Source: Brachybacterium sp. UMB0905
GTDB taxonomy: Bacteria; Actinomycetota; Actinomycetes; Actinomycetales; Dermabacteraceae
NCBI RefSeq assembly: GCF_002871795.1
Contig: NZ_PNHL01000002.1
Span: 1-64,000 of the forward strand
DNA length: 64,000 nt
Direction: 5' to 3'
The position numbers and the translations under genes were made by a program. Shown here one piece after another: positions 52,718-62,559 of this stretch. The notes beneath the pieces were generated by a model, which was given only the letters and a program-made list of their open reading frames with translations, made no database searches and was not told where the DNA came from. How positions within the stretch are numbered: the first letter of the stretch is position 1; each line of letters begins with the position of its first letter.

Positions 52718-54658
52718 ATGACCGCCCTGCTGCCGGTGCTGCTCGCCTGGGCTCTGCTCACCGGGCCCGGACTGCTGCTGCTGCTGGCCGCCGGTGCACG
52801 GGTGCCGGTGCGCTGGGGGTGGGCGCCGCCGCTGACGGTCCTGGCAGCGGTGCTGCTGGCCGCCGTGCTGCACCTGCTCGCCATCCCCTGGACTCCGCTG
52901 AGCACCGGGGTGGGGCTGGTGCTGCTCCTGGCCGCGGTGCGCGCACTGCGCGAGGTGCTGCACCGCCGCACAGACCGCTGCAGCGTCGCCGCCCCGCGGG
53001 AGAGCATCGCCCAGCCGGCCCTGCGCATGCAGGCTGAGCTGCTCGTGAGCGGCACGTGCGCGCTCGCGGGGATCGCAACAGCGGCGTCGGCCATGCGGTG
53101 GATGGGCGGGATCGACACCCTCAACGGCAGCTACGACTCCTTCTTCCACCTCTCCGCGATCGCGGAGATCCGGCATCGGAGGGATGCGACCCTCACCTCG
53201 GCGCTGACCGGGCTGTACGGCGAGCCCACCTTCTACCCCGTCGTCGTGGACGCCCTGTCGGCCCTGCTGCCGCTGGACACCATCCCCGCCGCCAATGCGA
53301 TGGCGCTGGCGATGCTCGCCGCACAGCCCGCTGCTCTCGCCGCTCTCGTGGCGACCTGCGTGGTCTCCACCCGCCGCCGACCGTGGCTTGCGGTTCTCGC
53401 CGCGCTCACCGCCCCGATCTTCCTCAGCGTCCCGGCGATGGCGCTCGTGATGGGCCTGTGGCCCGTGGTGCTCGGAGCTCTCTGCCTGCCCCCAGCGCTC
53501 GCTGCTGTCGTGCTGCTCATGGAGGGGCGGCTCGGGGTGCACCCGGTGCCCGGAGCCCTCGGGGTGGGGGCGGTGCTGCTGGGCACGGCTCTGGCCCATC
53601 CCACGATCATGTTCTCCGTCGCGGTGTTCGCCGGGCTCATCGTGCTGGTGCATGGAGCTGCGCGCCTGCGGGCCGGGCAGCGGCGCCGGGGCGGCATCCA
53701 GGTGGGGCTCGCGCTCGCGGCGGCCCTGCTGTTCGTGATCGGCTCGCGGATCCTGCTGGAGGGGATGGACCTCACGCGGCCCAGCTCGGATCCGCTGCTG
53801 AGCGTGCTGTGGCGGGTCCTCGTGGACACCCCGCGGGTCCCCGTGCTCGAGGCACCGCTGTGGCCGGTCGCGGTGCTGTGGGTGCTCGCCGTCGTCGGGG
53901 CCGTCGCGGCCCTGCGCCGCCGCGAGACCATCGGGACCACGGCGGTGCTGGGCGTGGTCGTGACGATCGTGCTGGCGGTGGCCACGCAGATCTCCGCACC
54001 GCTCGCCGAAGCTCTCGTGAACCCCTGGTACGGGGCCCGCGAGCGGATCGCCCCGCTGATGACGGCCCTGCTCGTGGTGCTCATGGCCCGGGGACTTGCC
54101 GCGCTCGATGCCCGGACGCTGCGCTGGGCGCAGCTGCCGCTGGCCCCCGTCGCCGCCGGGGCGCTGGTCCTCACGAGCGTGTTCGCCGTCGCCGTGCCGC
54201 AACGGCTGCCGCTGACCGGGTCCCTGGCGTACACCGCCTACGGGCTGCAACTCTCCCCCTACGTCACGCCACGGGAACGGGCGTTCATTGAGCGCACCGC
54301 GGCGCAGCTGCCCGATGACGCGGTGGTGCTCGGCGACCCCCGCGACGGCACCCCCCTGTACTGGTCCGTCGGCGGAGTTGAGACGGTCTTTCCCATCATG
54401 GGCAGCCCGCAGACGCGCGATGGCGCCCTGATCGCCAAGTACTTCAGCCGCCTGGATGATCGACGCCAGGTGTGCGATGCCCTCGCACGGGTGAGCCCCA
54501 CCCACCTGTACCGTGACACCTCGGAGTTCAGCGGCCGGCTGATCAGCCCCGCCTCCGCCCCCACCTGGGTGGGGCTGTACGGCATCCCGCCGAAAGATCT
54601 GCGCCTGGTGGAGCAGGATGGTCCCTACGCCCTGTACGAGGTGACGCTGCCGTGCTGA
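52718..54658 (+). CDS. Large membrane protein, DUF6541-like
   Basis: At 646 residues it has about 12-14 hydrophobic helices up to about 500, and a C-terminal external domain of about 140 residues. The pattern and a GIDTLNGSYDSFFH segment near the end of the N-terminal third match DUF6541 proteins of actinobacterial glycan clusters. The shape resembles GT-C glycosyltransferases, so transfer of a lipid-linked sugar outside the membrane is possible, but unproven. The start has no clear ribosome site. Confidence 0.7.
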   Translation: MTALLPVLLAWALLTGPGLLLLLAAGARVPVRWGWAPPLTVLAAVLLAAVLHLLAIPWTPLSTGVGLVLLLAAVRALREVLHRRTDRCSVAAPRESIAQPALRMQAELLVSGTCALAGIATAASAMRWMGGIDTLNGSYDSFFHLSAIAEIRHRRDATLTSALTGLYGEPTFYPVVVDALSALLPLDTIPAANAMALAMLAAQPAALAALVATCVVSTRRRPWLAVLAALTAPIFLSVPAMALVMGLWPVVLGALCLPPALAAVVLLMEGRLGVHPVPGALGVGAVLLGTALAHPTIMFSVAVFAGLIVLVHGAARLRAGQRRRGGIQVGLALAAALLFVIGSRILLEGMDLTRPSSDPLLSVLWRVLVDTPRVPVLEAPLWPVAVLWVLAVVGAVAALRRRETIGTTAVLGVVVTIVLAVATQISAPLAEALVNPWYGARERIAPLMTALLVVLMARGLAALDARTLRWAQLPLAPVAAGALVLTSVFAVAVPQRLPLTGSLAYTAYGLQLSPYVTPRERAFIERTAAQLPDDAVVLGDPRDGTPLYWSVGGVETVFPIMGSPQTRDGALIAKYFSRLDDRRQVCDALARVSPTHLYRDTSEFSGRLISPASAPTWVGLYGIPPKDLRLVEQDGPYALYEVTLPC

Positions 54659-54683
54659 CCCGATCCGTCGAAGGAGGAGCCGC

Positions 54684-56510
54684 GTGAAAGAGACGATCCG
54701 CATCGTGCTGCGGACCCTGTCCGTGCTGCCCGCGCGCTCGCGGCGCTTCCTGTGGAGCTTCGGGGTCGTCATGAGCCTGCTGGCCCTGCTGGACGTGGTG
54801 GCGCTCGGGGCGATCGCGATCGTGATCCCGGGGCTCATGGCCCCCTCCCAGGCGGTGACCGTGCCGCTGCTGGGATGGCAGCTGAAGACCTTCGAGGAGA
54901 TGATGATCCTGGTCGGCGCGTTCGTCGCGCTGATCATGATCAAGAGCGGGCTGAACCTGCTGACCATCCGCATCGCCACCCAGCGATTCGCCCAGCACGA
55001 GGTCGCGATCGGACAGCGCCTGTTCCGCGCCTACATGTCCTCCTCCTGGGTGGACCGCACCTCCCGCTCCACGCAGGAGATCATCCGCATGGTCGACTCC
55101 GGGGTCGCCGCGGTGGTGGCCAATGTGCTCATGCCCTCGATGACGGTGCTCGCCGAATTCGCAACCATCACGGTGATCAGCATCGGACTGATCATCATGG
55201 ACTGGCGGATCGCCCTGGCCACGTTCGTGTACCTGGGGTTGATCGCGCTGATCCTCTCGCGCGTGGTCACCCCGCGGGCGGTCACCAACGGCGCCGTCAA
55301 CCGGGACAACTCCCTGGCGGTGGTGCGCCTGCTGGGGGAGGTGATCGCCGCGCTCAAGGAGCTGACGCTCAAGGGCAATGAGGCGCAGGTCGCGGAGATC
55401 GTCGCGGACCGCCGGGCCGCCGCCGCGACCACCCGCGCCTACGCCCAGTACTACAACCAGATGCCGCGCTTCGTGCTGGACGCCGGAATGGTCGGTGGCT
55501 TCGTCGTGGTCGGTGGCGTCGGCTACCTCACCGGGCTGCCGAACGATGGCCCGACCTCCGCGATGACGTCGGTGGCCCTGTTCGCCGTCGCCGGATTCCG
55601 CCTCGTCCCCTCGCTGACCCGCTTCCAGTCCACCCAGAACCGGATCCTCACCAACGCCGCCTTCGCCGACTCCATCATCGACGACATCGACTTCGCGCAA
55701 GAAGCCGTCGCGCGCACCGAAGAACCGGACAGCGCGACCCTCCCGCCGGGGCTGCATGACATCGAGCTGCAGAACGTCACCTTCACCTACCCGGCCCGCG
55801 AGGAGCCCGCCGTCCGCGACGTCTCCCTGCGCATCCCCGCCGGCAGCTCCGTGGCCGTCGTCGGCACCTCCGGCGCCGGCAAATCCACGCTCGTGGATCT
55901 GCTGCTGGGCCTGCTCACCCCCAGCAGCGGCTGCATCCTGCTGGGCGGCATCGACATGACCACGGTGCTGCGCCAGTGGCGCGCCTCCGTGGGCTACGTC
56001 CCGCAGGAGGTGGCGCTGTTCGACGTCAGTGTGGGGGAGAACGTGGCGCTGACCTGGGACCCTGCAGAGGTCGAGCCCGTACGGGTGCGGCGTGCCCTAA
56101 GCCGCGCACAGATGCTCGAGGTGATCGAATCCCGACCCGATGGCCTCGCCGGACGGCTGGGGGAGCGCGGCACCACCCTCTCGGGCGGGCAGCGCCAGCG
56201 CATCGGGATCGCCCGCGGCCTGTACACCGATCCGAAGGTCCTGGTGATGGACGAGGCCACGAGCGCCTTGGACACCAAGACCGAAGCCGCGGTCACCGGG
56301 TCGATCCGTGAGCTCGGCGGCGAGGTCACCACCATCACGATCGCTCACCGCCTGGCCACCATCCAGCACTGCGACATCGTGTTCTATATGGCCGACGGCC
56401 AGGTCGTCGCCGCCGGCACCTTCGACGAGGTGGTCGCCGAGGTCCCGGCCTTCGCCGAGCAGGCCGCGCTCGCCGGGCTCACCGGACGCGCCGAGCAGGA
56501 GACGCCATGA
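54684..56510 (+). CDS. ABC exporter, fused membrane and ATPase domains
   Basis: The 608-residue half-transporter has six membrane helices (about 20-330) and an ATPase domain with GTSGAGKST, LSGGQRQRIGIARG, LVMDEATSALD and the switch His in TIAHR. It resembles MsbA/PglK-type flippases and probably moves the lipid-linked glycan or its repeat unit across the membrane. GTG 54684 follows AAGGAGG. The next glycosyltransferase gene overlaps by ATGA. Confidence 0.87.
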   Translation: MKETIRIVLRTLSVLPARSRRFLWSFGVVMSLLALLDVVALGAIAIVIPGLMAPSQAVTVPLLGWQLKTFEEMMILVGAFVALIMIKSGLNLLTIRIATQRFAQHEVAIGQRLFRAYMSSSWVDRTSRSTQEIIRMVDSGVAAVVANVLMPSMTVLAEFATITVISIGLIIMDWRIALATFVYLGLIALILSRVVTPRAVTNGAVNRDNSLAVVRLLGEVIAALKELTLKGNEAQVAEIVADRRAAAATTRAYAQYYNQMPRFVLDAGMVGGFVVVGGVGYLTGLPNDGPTSAMTSVALFAVAGFRLVPSLTRFQSTQNRILTNAAFADSIIDDIDFAQEAVARTEEPDSATLPPGLHDIELQNVTFTYPAREEPAVRDVSLRIPAGSSVAVVGTSGAGKSTLVDLLLGLLTPSSGCILLGGIDMTTVLRQWRASVGYVPQEVALFDVSVGENVALTWDPAEVEPVRVRRALSRAQMLEVIESRPDGLAGRLGERGTTLSGGQRQRIGIARGLYTDPKVLVMDEATSALDTKTEAAVTGSIRELGGEVTTITIAHRLATIQHCDIVFYMADGQVVAAGTFDEVVAEVPAFAEQAALAGLTGRAEQETP

Positions 56511-57610
56511 CCCGCCCCACCATGTTGTTCCACGCCCCCTACCCGATCCACGGCCGAGCTACCGGCTCCGGGGTGCGCCCCGCCAAGATGCGCCAGGCCT
56601 TCACCGACGCCGGCTATGACGTCATCGAGATCGCCGGCCACGGGGCGGAGCGCGCCCGCGCCCTGCGCGAGCTGCGGTGGAAGCTGTACCGGGGCCTCCG
56701 CCTGGACTTCGCCTACGGCGAGAACTCCACGATGCCGACGCTGCTGACCGAGCCGCACCATCTGCCCACCCACCCGGCCGTGGACCTCAGCCTGCTGCGC
56801 CTGCTGCACCGCCACCGCGTGCCCACCGGCATGTTCTACCGCGATGTGTACTGGCGTTTCCCCGCCTATGTGCAGGACGTCGGCCGCCTGATCGCCACCG
56901 GCACCACCACCCTCTACCACGCGGAACTGCTGGCGATGCGTCGCTGGCTGAACCGCATCTACCTGCCCTCGCAGAAGATGGCGCCGATGGTGCCGTGGAT
57001 CCGCCCTGAGCAGACCGCCCCGCTGCCACCCGGTGCCGCCGTGCACGACAGCCGACGGGAGGCCGTTGGCGAGCTGACCGCGCTGTACGTCGGCAATGTC
57101 TCCGAGTACTACCGCATGCACGAGCTGTTCCGGGCGGTGGACGCCACCGCGGGGGTGCGCCTGATCTTCTGCACCCCACCCGAATCCTGGGACGCCGTGC
57201 GCGAGCAGTACCCGCTGGGCAGCAGCGGCCGTATCGAGGTGGTCCATGCCCGTGGCGAGGAGCTGCTGCCCCTGTTCGCCCGCGCCCACCTCACCCTGCT
57301 GACCGTGGAGCCGGCCCGCTACCGCGACTTCGCCGCCCCGGTGAAGCTGTTCGAGTACATCGGCCACGGTAAACCCGTGCTCGCCACCACCGGGACGCAC
57401 GCCGGAGATCTGGTATCCGAGCTCGGTGCCGGAGCGCAGGTGCCCTACAGCAGCGAGCGCATCGCCGCGGCACTGGCCGCCCTGCGCGATGACCGCACGG
57501 AGCTGACGGCTCTGACCGATCGCGTCGAAGCGGTGCGCCATGAGCACACCTGGAGCGCCCGGGCACGCACCGTCGCCGCGGATCTCGCGGCGCTCGATAC
57601 GCGCGGCTGA
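56507..57610 (+). CDS. Glycosyltransferase (GT-B fold)
   Basis: The 367-residue protein starts with MLFHAPYPIHGRATGSGVRP, as in GT-B enzymes that need an early Gly-rich loop. The C-terminal half has LYVGNVSEYYRMHELFRAV and APVKLFEYIGHGKPVLAT with the acidic-loop Glu. It is coupled to the ABC exporter by ATGA. Donor and acceptor are unknown. No clear terminator lies between it and the convergent fusion gene. Confidence 0.82.
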   Translation: MTRPTMLFHAPYPIHGRATGSGVRPAKMRQAFTDAGYDVIEIAGHGAERARALRELRWKLYRGLRLDFAYGENSTMPTLLTEPHHLPTHPAVDLSLLRLLHRHRVPTGMFYRDVYWRFPAYVQDVGRLIATGTTTLYHAELLAMRRWLNRIYLPSQKMAPMVPWIRPEQTAPLPPGAAVHDSRREAVGELTALYVGNVSEYYRMHELFRAVDATAGVRLIFCTPPESWDAVREQYPLGSSGRIEVVHARGEELLPLFARAHLTLLTVEPARYRDFAAPVKLFEYIGHGKPVLATTGTHAGDLVSELGAGAQVPYSSERIAAALAALRDDRTELTALTDRVEAVRHEHTWSARARTVAADLAALDTRG

Positions 57611-57668
57611 CTGAGCGCGGCTGACGACGCGCGACTGACTCCGCGCGACGGAGCACCGGGCTCGAGAT

Positions 57669-59975
57669 TCAGGGGCGTTGCGAGGCCGCCGGCTGCTCGG
57701 ACTGCTGCGCGCGGGCGACGAGGGTGGCGATCGCCCGGATCCATCCGTCGCTCTGCTGCTCGGCGGACAGCTCCCCGGCGTGCGCATCGCTCGCCGCCTT
57801 CGCTGCCCGCACCGCCTGGGTATCCAGTTCCCGCAGCGTGCGGGCCAGATCCTGGGCGGTGAAACCGTCTGTCACCGCGCCCAGCTGCCCGCCGTGCACC
57901 AGGTCCCGCATCTCCGGGGTGGGGGAGACCACGAGCGCCAGACGCGCCTGCACGAAGTCGAACACCTTGTTCGGCAGGGCGTTGGCGAGGTTGAAGGTGG
58001 TGGGCGGGCACACGAACACGCCGACGTCGTAGCTGTTCAGCACCGCGTGCAGATCCGCGTACGGCACCGCATCCAGGACCCGTACCCGCCCCTCAGGCAG
58101 TGCCTGGGCCATGTGGCGCAGCTGCTGCACATAACCGGGATCGCTCGGCACGAGATACATGTCCAGCGTCGCCTCGATCGCCGGATCCGCCATCGCCTCG
58201 ATCATGAGGTCCAGACGCCGCGAGGGCATCGCCCCGCCGGAATGGACGATCCGCAGCGGCTGCTGCACCGCGGTGGGGCGCAGATCCTGGTATGGGGCGG
58301 CATTGGTGACCACCTCGGCCCGGATCCCGAACTCGCGCGCATACTCCCGCGCCAGCCCCTGCCCGACGGTTGTCACCGAATCGGCGCGGGTGACATGGGT
58401 GCGGCAGATCCAGCGCAGATACGGGGCGACGAACAGCCGCCAGCCCAGACGGTCTTCCTTCTGCCGCGGCGCGTACTCGTGCAGATCCGCATGCACTCCG
58501 CCGCGCGGCCGCAGCGCGAGAGCCAGCGGCACGGTGTCGACATCATCGGCGAGCACCACATCGGTGCACGGCAGCTCCTGCGCCCGAACCCATGCCACGA
58601 CCTCCTGTTCCCAGTAGGCGCGGTGATACCGGCGAGTGAGCACAAGGGACTTGTCCAGCCGCCACTGCTTGAGCTCATCCGGGATCCGCAGATGCTGCGC
58701 GGAGCCCTCGGGCGGGGGGCCATAACCGCAGGTCATCACGGTGTGCTGGGCGGCGAGCAGCCGCACCTGCTTCAGCACCCGGGCATCTCGGGAGATGTCG
58801 GAGAAGGACAGCACGAGCACCGTGCCGCGCGGATCATCCGCGCCCTGCGCGGGGCGCGGTGATGTGCGCGGCAGGGACCGATCTGCGGCGAGGGCTGCGC
58901 GATGCACCCGGGCATAGCCAGCCCCGACCACCGGTGCGGAGAACGCATCCCCTATCGTGTCCGCGATCGCCTGGGCAGACAGGTCCCGGGTGCGTTCATC
59001 CACCGCCCGGATCGCGGCGGCGTAGGCCCGAGCATCCTGCTGCGCGACGAGCTGCCCGACCTCCTCACGCGTGTACTCGCCCTGCCCACCCGTTGCACCG
59101 AGCACCACGGGTCGGCCCGCCACGATGGCCTCCGCGGCGGAGACGAAGAAGTTGTCCGCCCGCGTCGGCCCGAAGAACAGATCCGCACGGCCCAGCGCAT
59201 CCTGCACCTCGGCGGCATCCACCGCCCCGCGCAGCAGCACGCGCTCGGCGACCCCGAGCTCGCGGGCCCGCTGCGCCGTGGCCTCCTGCAGGGGGCCAGC
59301 GCCCAGCCACTCCAGATGCGCATCGATGTCCTCGTCCACCAGATGGGCCAGCGTTTCGACCGCCAGCAGCGGATCCTTGCGCGGAATCAGACCGCCGGTG
59401 GAGACCAGGCGCAGCGTCCCATCGGCCCGGTCCCGCCGCGGCATGACCGGCACCGGATCCACGATGCAGGGCACCACATCGGTGGGGCGCTGCCCGCGCA
59501 CCGCGCGGATGGGGCGGGCCAGGAACTCGCACACCGCGGTCACCCGGTCCGGCAGGGCCAGCAGACGGCTCAGCACCGGCAGACCCAGTCGGGCGGCCGT
59601 CGGCAGCGTTGCCGGGGTGGTCACCGCCGACCAGTGCTCGGTGTGCACCCACGGCACGCGGGGGCGCCGCAGCGCAAACGGCAGCAGCGCGGAGAACGCC
59701 ATCGAATGCACCAGATCAGCGCCGCGCAGTGCCCGCGGCAGCGCCCTGCTCGCCCGCAGGATCTGATCTGGGCGGCGCGGATCCATCGGGATGCGCAGCA
59801 CCTCCAGGCCCTCGTGGACCAGGCGCCGGGAGCCGTCATCATCCGCCGGAGGCACCAGATGCACCACCCGCACGCGCGCGGTGCGGGCGATCGCCCGGGC
59901 ATCGCGCACCACGAACGAGCCGCGTGCGGGCGCGACAGCGGTGGGGAACCAGGTGGTGACGATCGTGACCTTCAT
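57669..59975 (-). CDS. Tandem fusion of two GT4 glycosyltransferases
   Basis: The 768 residues contain two complete GT-B units. Unit 1 (about 1-365) starts MKVTIVTTWFPTAVAPARGS and has VSTGGLIPRKDPLLAVE and NFFVSAAEAIVAGRPVVL. A linker (about 366-383) rich in Pro/Arg/Asp follows. Unit 2 (about 384-755) starts VLVLSFSDISRDARVLKQ, the same kind of N-terminus as the next gene, and has FDFVQARLALVVSP. The two units probably add successive sugars. The ATG overlaps the stop of the next glycosyltransferase gene by four bases. Confidence 0.85.
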   Translation of the reverse strand: MKVTIVTTWFPTAVAPARGSFVVRDARAIARTARVRVVHLVPPADDDGSRRLVHEGLEVLRIPMDPRRPDQILRASRALPRALRGADLVHSMAFSALLPFALRRPRVPWVHTEHWSAVTTPATLPTAARLGLPVLSRLLALPDRVTAVCEFLARPIRAVRGQRPTDVVPCIVDPVPVMPRRDRADGTLRLVSTGGLIPRKDPLLAVETLAHLVDEDIDAHLEWLGAGPLQEATAQRARELGVAERVLLRGAVDAAEVQDALGRADLFFGPTRADNFFVSAAEAIVAGRPVVLGATGGQGEYTREEVGQLVAQQDARAYAAAIRAVDERTRDLSAQAIADTIGDAFSAPVVGAGYARVHRAALAADRSLPRTSPRPAQGADDPRGTVLVLSFSDISRDARVLKQVRLLAAQHTVMTCGYGPPPEGSAQHLRIPDELKQWRLDKSLVLTRRYHRAYWEQEVVAWVRAQELPCTDVVLADDVDTVPLALALRPRGGVHADLHEYAPRQKEDRLGWRLFVAPYLRWICRTHVTRADSVTTVGQGLAREYAREFGIRAEVVTNAAPYQDLRPTAVQQPLRIVHSGGAMPSRRLDLMIEAMADPAIEATLDMYLVPSDPGYVQQLRHMAQALPEGRVRVLDAVPYADLHAVLNSYDVGVFVCPPTTFNLANALPNKVFDFVQARLALVVSPTPEMRDLVHGGQLGAVTDGFTAQDLARTLRELDTQAVRAAKAASDAHAGELSAEQQSDGWIRAIATLVARAQQSEQPAASQRP

Positions 59976-61348
59976 CGGCCGCTCGCCGCCCGCACCTCGG
60001 CCAGCACCCGGCGGTACATCGCGCGCATACCGCGGATCTCCTGCTCCCAGGTCAGTGTCGGGGCGGCAGCCCGGGCCGCCCGCCGATACCGCTCGGGGGC
60101 CTCGAGGATCTCCCGCAGCGCATGCGCGAGGTCCTCCGTGCTCGAACCCTGGAACACCTCCCCGACCTCCAGCTGCTCGACCACCGCACGCATATCCGGC
60201 AGATCCGCCGCGGCGATCGGCAGCCCCGCCCGGATGGACTCGAACAGCTTGTTGGGCAGCGCATAGCGGTAGGACAGGCAGATCGGGCGCACATGCACCA
60301 CCGCCACATCACCATCGGCCAGGGCATGGGCCACCTCATCGGGCGCCACCGCCCCCACCAGGTGCACCCGCTCCGAGACCCCGTGCTCGGCGGCCAGCTC
60401 CTCCACCTCGGCCAGGGCAGCGGCCTCCCCGTAGCCCAGCAGCACGAAATGCACATCCGCGCTCAGATGGGGCAGCGCCGCGATGGTCTCCTCGATGCCG
60501 CGAGCGGTGGTGATGCGCCCGCCATAGGCGATGACCTTGTCCGTGGCAGACAGGCCCGCCCGCTCTCGCAGCACCCCGGTGGCCCGGTCCGGCGGCCCAT
60601 CGGCCAGCGGGACGTTCCGCACCAGGGTGGGCATCTGATCCAGGTTGTAGGTGGTGCGCAGCCAATGCGCGATCGACGGGGAGACGGTGATCACCCCATC
60701 GGCCTGCCGGATCCCGATCGACTCCACGATGGCCTCCACCAGCGGGGCCAGCAGACGGTCGGAGCGGACATTGCGGTGGCGCCACAGCTCATGGGAGTCG
60801 TAGATGATCCCCACCGGGCGGCGCGAGAGCGCGCGGATCGCCATGGCGGGCACCAGGGTGTTCGCGTCATTCGCGTGCACCGCATCAGGGCTGAGGCGCA
60901 GCCCGGCGCGCGTGGCGTTGACCCAATAGGTGCCCAGGGCCAGGGTGCGGAAAGCCCGCTCGCCCATGCCGCGCAGCAGCCGCAGCCCCTGCAGGCGCGC
61001 GCGATCCAGCCGGGGACGCGGGCGGGCGCGATGGTCGATGCCGCCCTTGGCGTCGGTGTCATCGCCGGCGCCCGTGCCATGGCTGATCAGCCCCCGCCAC
61101 AGCGGTGCCAGCTGCGGCAGCAGACGTTCACTCGTGAACTCGGGCACCCGCTCGAGCTGCAGCCCCTCCCGCAGCGGGATGAGCTCCGCCATGCGGCCCA
61201 GCTCCCGTCGCTCGACTGCGATGATCCGCACCTCATAGCCCTCATCGCGCAGGGAACCGGACTCTTTGAGAACCCGGGAGTCGTTCGCGCAGTCGTTGTA
61301 GACGAGGACGGCGATGCGAGCGGCCGACCCGGTGGGCGAAGACGTCAT
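59972..61348 (-). CDS. Glycosyltransferase, family 4
   Basis: The 458-residue protein has the GT4 start IAVLVYNDCANDSRVLKESGSL, VIAYGGRITTARGIEETIAAL, FVLLGYGEA and PNKLFESIRAGLPI with the catalytic-loop Glu. Its N-terminus resembles that of unit 2 of the fusion downstream, which suggests duplication. ATG 61348 follows AGAGGGGACC. It diverges from the epimerase gene. Confidence 0.86.
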   Translation of the reverse strand: MTSSPTGSAARIAVLVYNDCANDSRVLKESGSLRDEGYEVRIIAVERRELGRMAELIPLREGLQLERVPEFTSERLLPQLAPLWRGLISHGTGAGDDTDAKGGIDHRARPRPRLDRARLQGLRLLRGMGERAFRTLALGTYWVNATRAGLRLSPDAVHANDANTLVPAMAIRALSRRPVGIIYDSHELWRHRNVRSDRLLAPLVEAIVESIGIRQADGVITVSPSIAHWLRTTYNLDQMPTLVRNVPLADGPPDRATGVLRERAGLSATDKVIAYGGRITTARGIEETIAALPHLSADVHFVLLGYGEAAALAEVEELAAEHGVSERVHLVGAVAPDEVAHALADGDVAVVHVRPICLSYRYALPNKLFESIRAGLPIAAADLPDMRAVVEQLEVGEVFQGSSTEDLAHALREILEAPERYRRAARAAAPTLTWEQEIRGMRAMYRRVLAEVRAASGR

Positions 61349-61494
61349 GCAAGGTCCCCTCTGGGTGCGCCCGGTCCGTGAGCGGCGCAGTGCCGGACGG
61401 GACCGACCGTTGGCTATCGTGGTGCGTGATCACTGTACCTGGGGGCGGCGCCGTCCACGCGGCGCCGCCGACCTGTGAGGGAGGACCCCGCCCC

Positions 61495-62559
61495 ATGAAG
61501 ATCCTGTCCGTGGTGGGGGCTCGCCCCCAGTTCGTCAAGCTCGCGGCGATCGCCGATGCGGCCGCCCAGCGTGACGATGTCGAACACATCATCGTGCACA
61601 CCGGCCAGCACTACGACGCGGCGATGAGCGACGTGTTCTTCGCGGATCTGCGGATCCCGGCCCCGGATGTCAACCTCCAGATCGGCTCCGGCACCCACGG
61701 CCGCCAGACCGGTGCGATGCTGGCCGGAATGGACGAGGTCCTCGAGGAGCATCGGCCCGACTGGACCCTCGTGTACGGCGACACCAACTCCACCCTGGCC
61801 GGCACCCTCTCCGCGGTGAAGATGCACCTGAAGGTCGCGCACCTCGAAGCGGGACTGCGCTCCTTCAACCGCCGTATGCCCGAAGAGCACAACCGCGTGC
61901 TCACCGACCATGCCGCCGATCTGCTGCTGGCCCCCACCGAGGTGGCTCGTGATCACCTCGCCGCCGAGGGCCTGGCCGAGCGCACCATCGTCACCGGCGA
62001 CGTCATGACCGACGTGTGCCTGCGGGTGGCGGAATCCGTCCAGGACACCACCCCGACCCTGCCCGAGGGCATCGACCCCACGGCCGATTACGCCGTGGCG
62101 ACCATCCATCGGGCCGACAACACCGACGACCCTGAGCGTCTGCGCAGCATCGTCGAGGCGCTGCAGGCCCTCGACCTGCCGCTGGCGCTGTTCGCACACC
62201 CGCGCCTGGTGGCACGCGCCGAAGCTGCCGGCATCCCGCTGGCAGGAGGCGCGGTCCATGTGGGGAACCCGGTGGCCTATCCGGAGCTCATCGGCGCTGT
62301 GCAGCGGGCCCGCGCGGTGGTCACCGACTCCGGGGGCCTGCAGAAGGAGGCCTACCTGCTGGGCACTCCCTGTTCGACCGTGCGCACCGAGACCGAGTGG
62401 GTGGAGACCCTCGAGGACGGCTGGAACCGCCTGGTCCCTGACCCGGCTGAGCTGACCGACGCCGTGCAGCGACCGCGGCCCACCGGCGAGCGGCCCCCGT
62501 ACTACGGCGACGGCACCGCCTCGCTGCGCAGCATCGACGCGCTGCGCGAGCGCGCGTGA
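61495..62559 (+). CDS. UDP-GlcNAc-type 2-epimerase (WecB/WbpI-like)
   Basis: The 354-residue non-hydrolysing epimerase starts KILSVVGARPQFVK and has VYGDTNSTLAG, HLEAGLRS, PEEHNRVLTDH and the IHRADNTDDPERL and TDSGGLQKEA segments. With the WbpB/E/D-like genes at 48-51 kb it probably epimerises UDP-2,3-diacetamidoglucuronic acid to the manno form. A plain UDP-GlcNAc 2-epimerase is the alternative. ATG 61495 has GAGGGAGG upstream; TATCGT at 61415-61420 is a possible -10. Confidence 0.85.
   Translation: MKILSVVGARPQFVKLAAIADAAAQRDDVEHIIVHTGQHYDAAMSDVFFADLRIPAPDVNLQIGSGTHGRQTGAMLAGMDEVLEEHRPDWTLVYGDTNSTLAGTLSAVKMHLKVAHLEAGLRSFNRRMPEEHNRVLTDHAADLLLAPTEVARDHLAAEGLAERTIVTGDVMTDVCLRVAESVQDTTPTLPEGIDPTADYAVATIHRADNTDDPERLRSIVEALQALDLPLALFAHPRLVARAEAAGIPLAGGAVHVGNPVAYPELIGAVQRARAVVTDSGGLQKEAYLLGTPCSTVRTETEWVETLEDGWNRLVPDPAELTDAVQRPRPTGERPPYYGDGTASLRSIDALRERA

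Noticed and set aside
57611..57668. Terminator between convergent glycosyltransferase genes
   Set aside because: The short CGCGC-rich repeats do not form a convincing hairpin.
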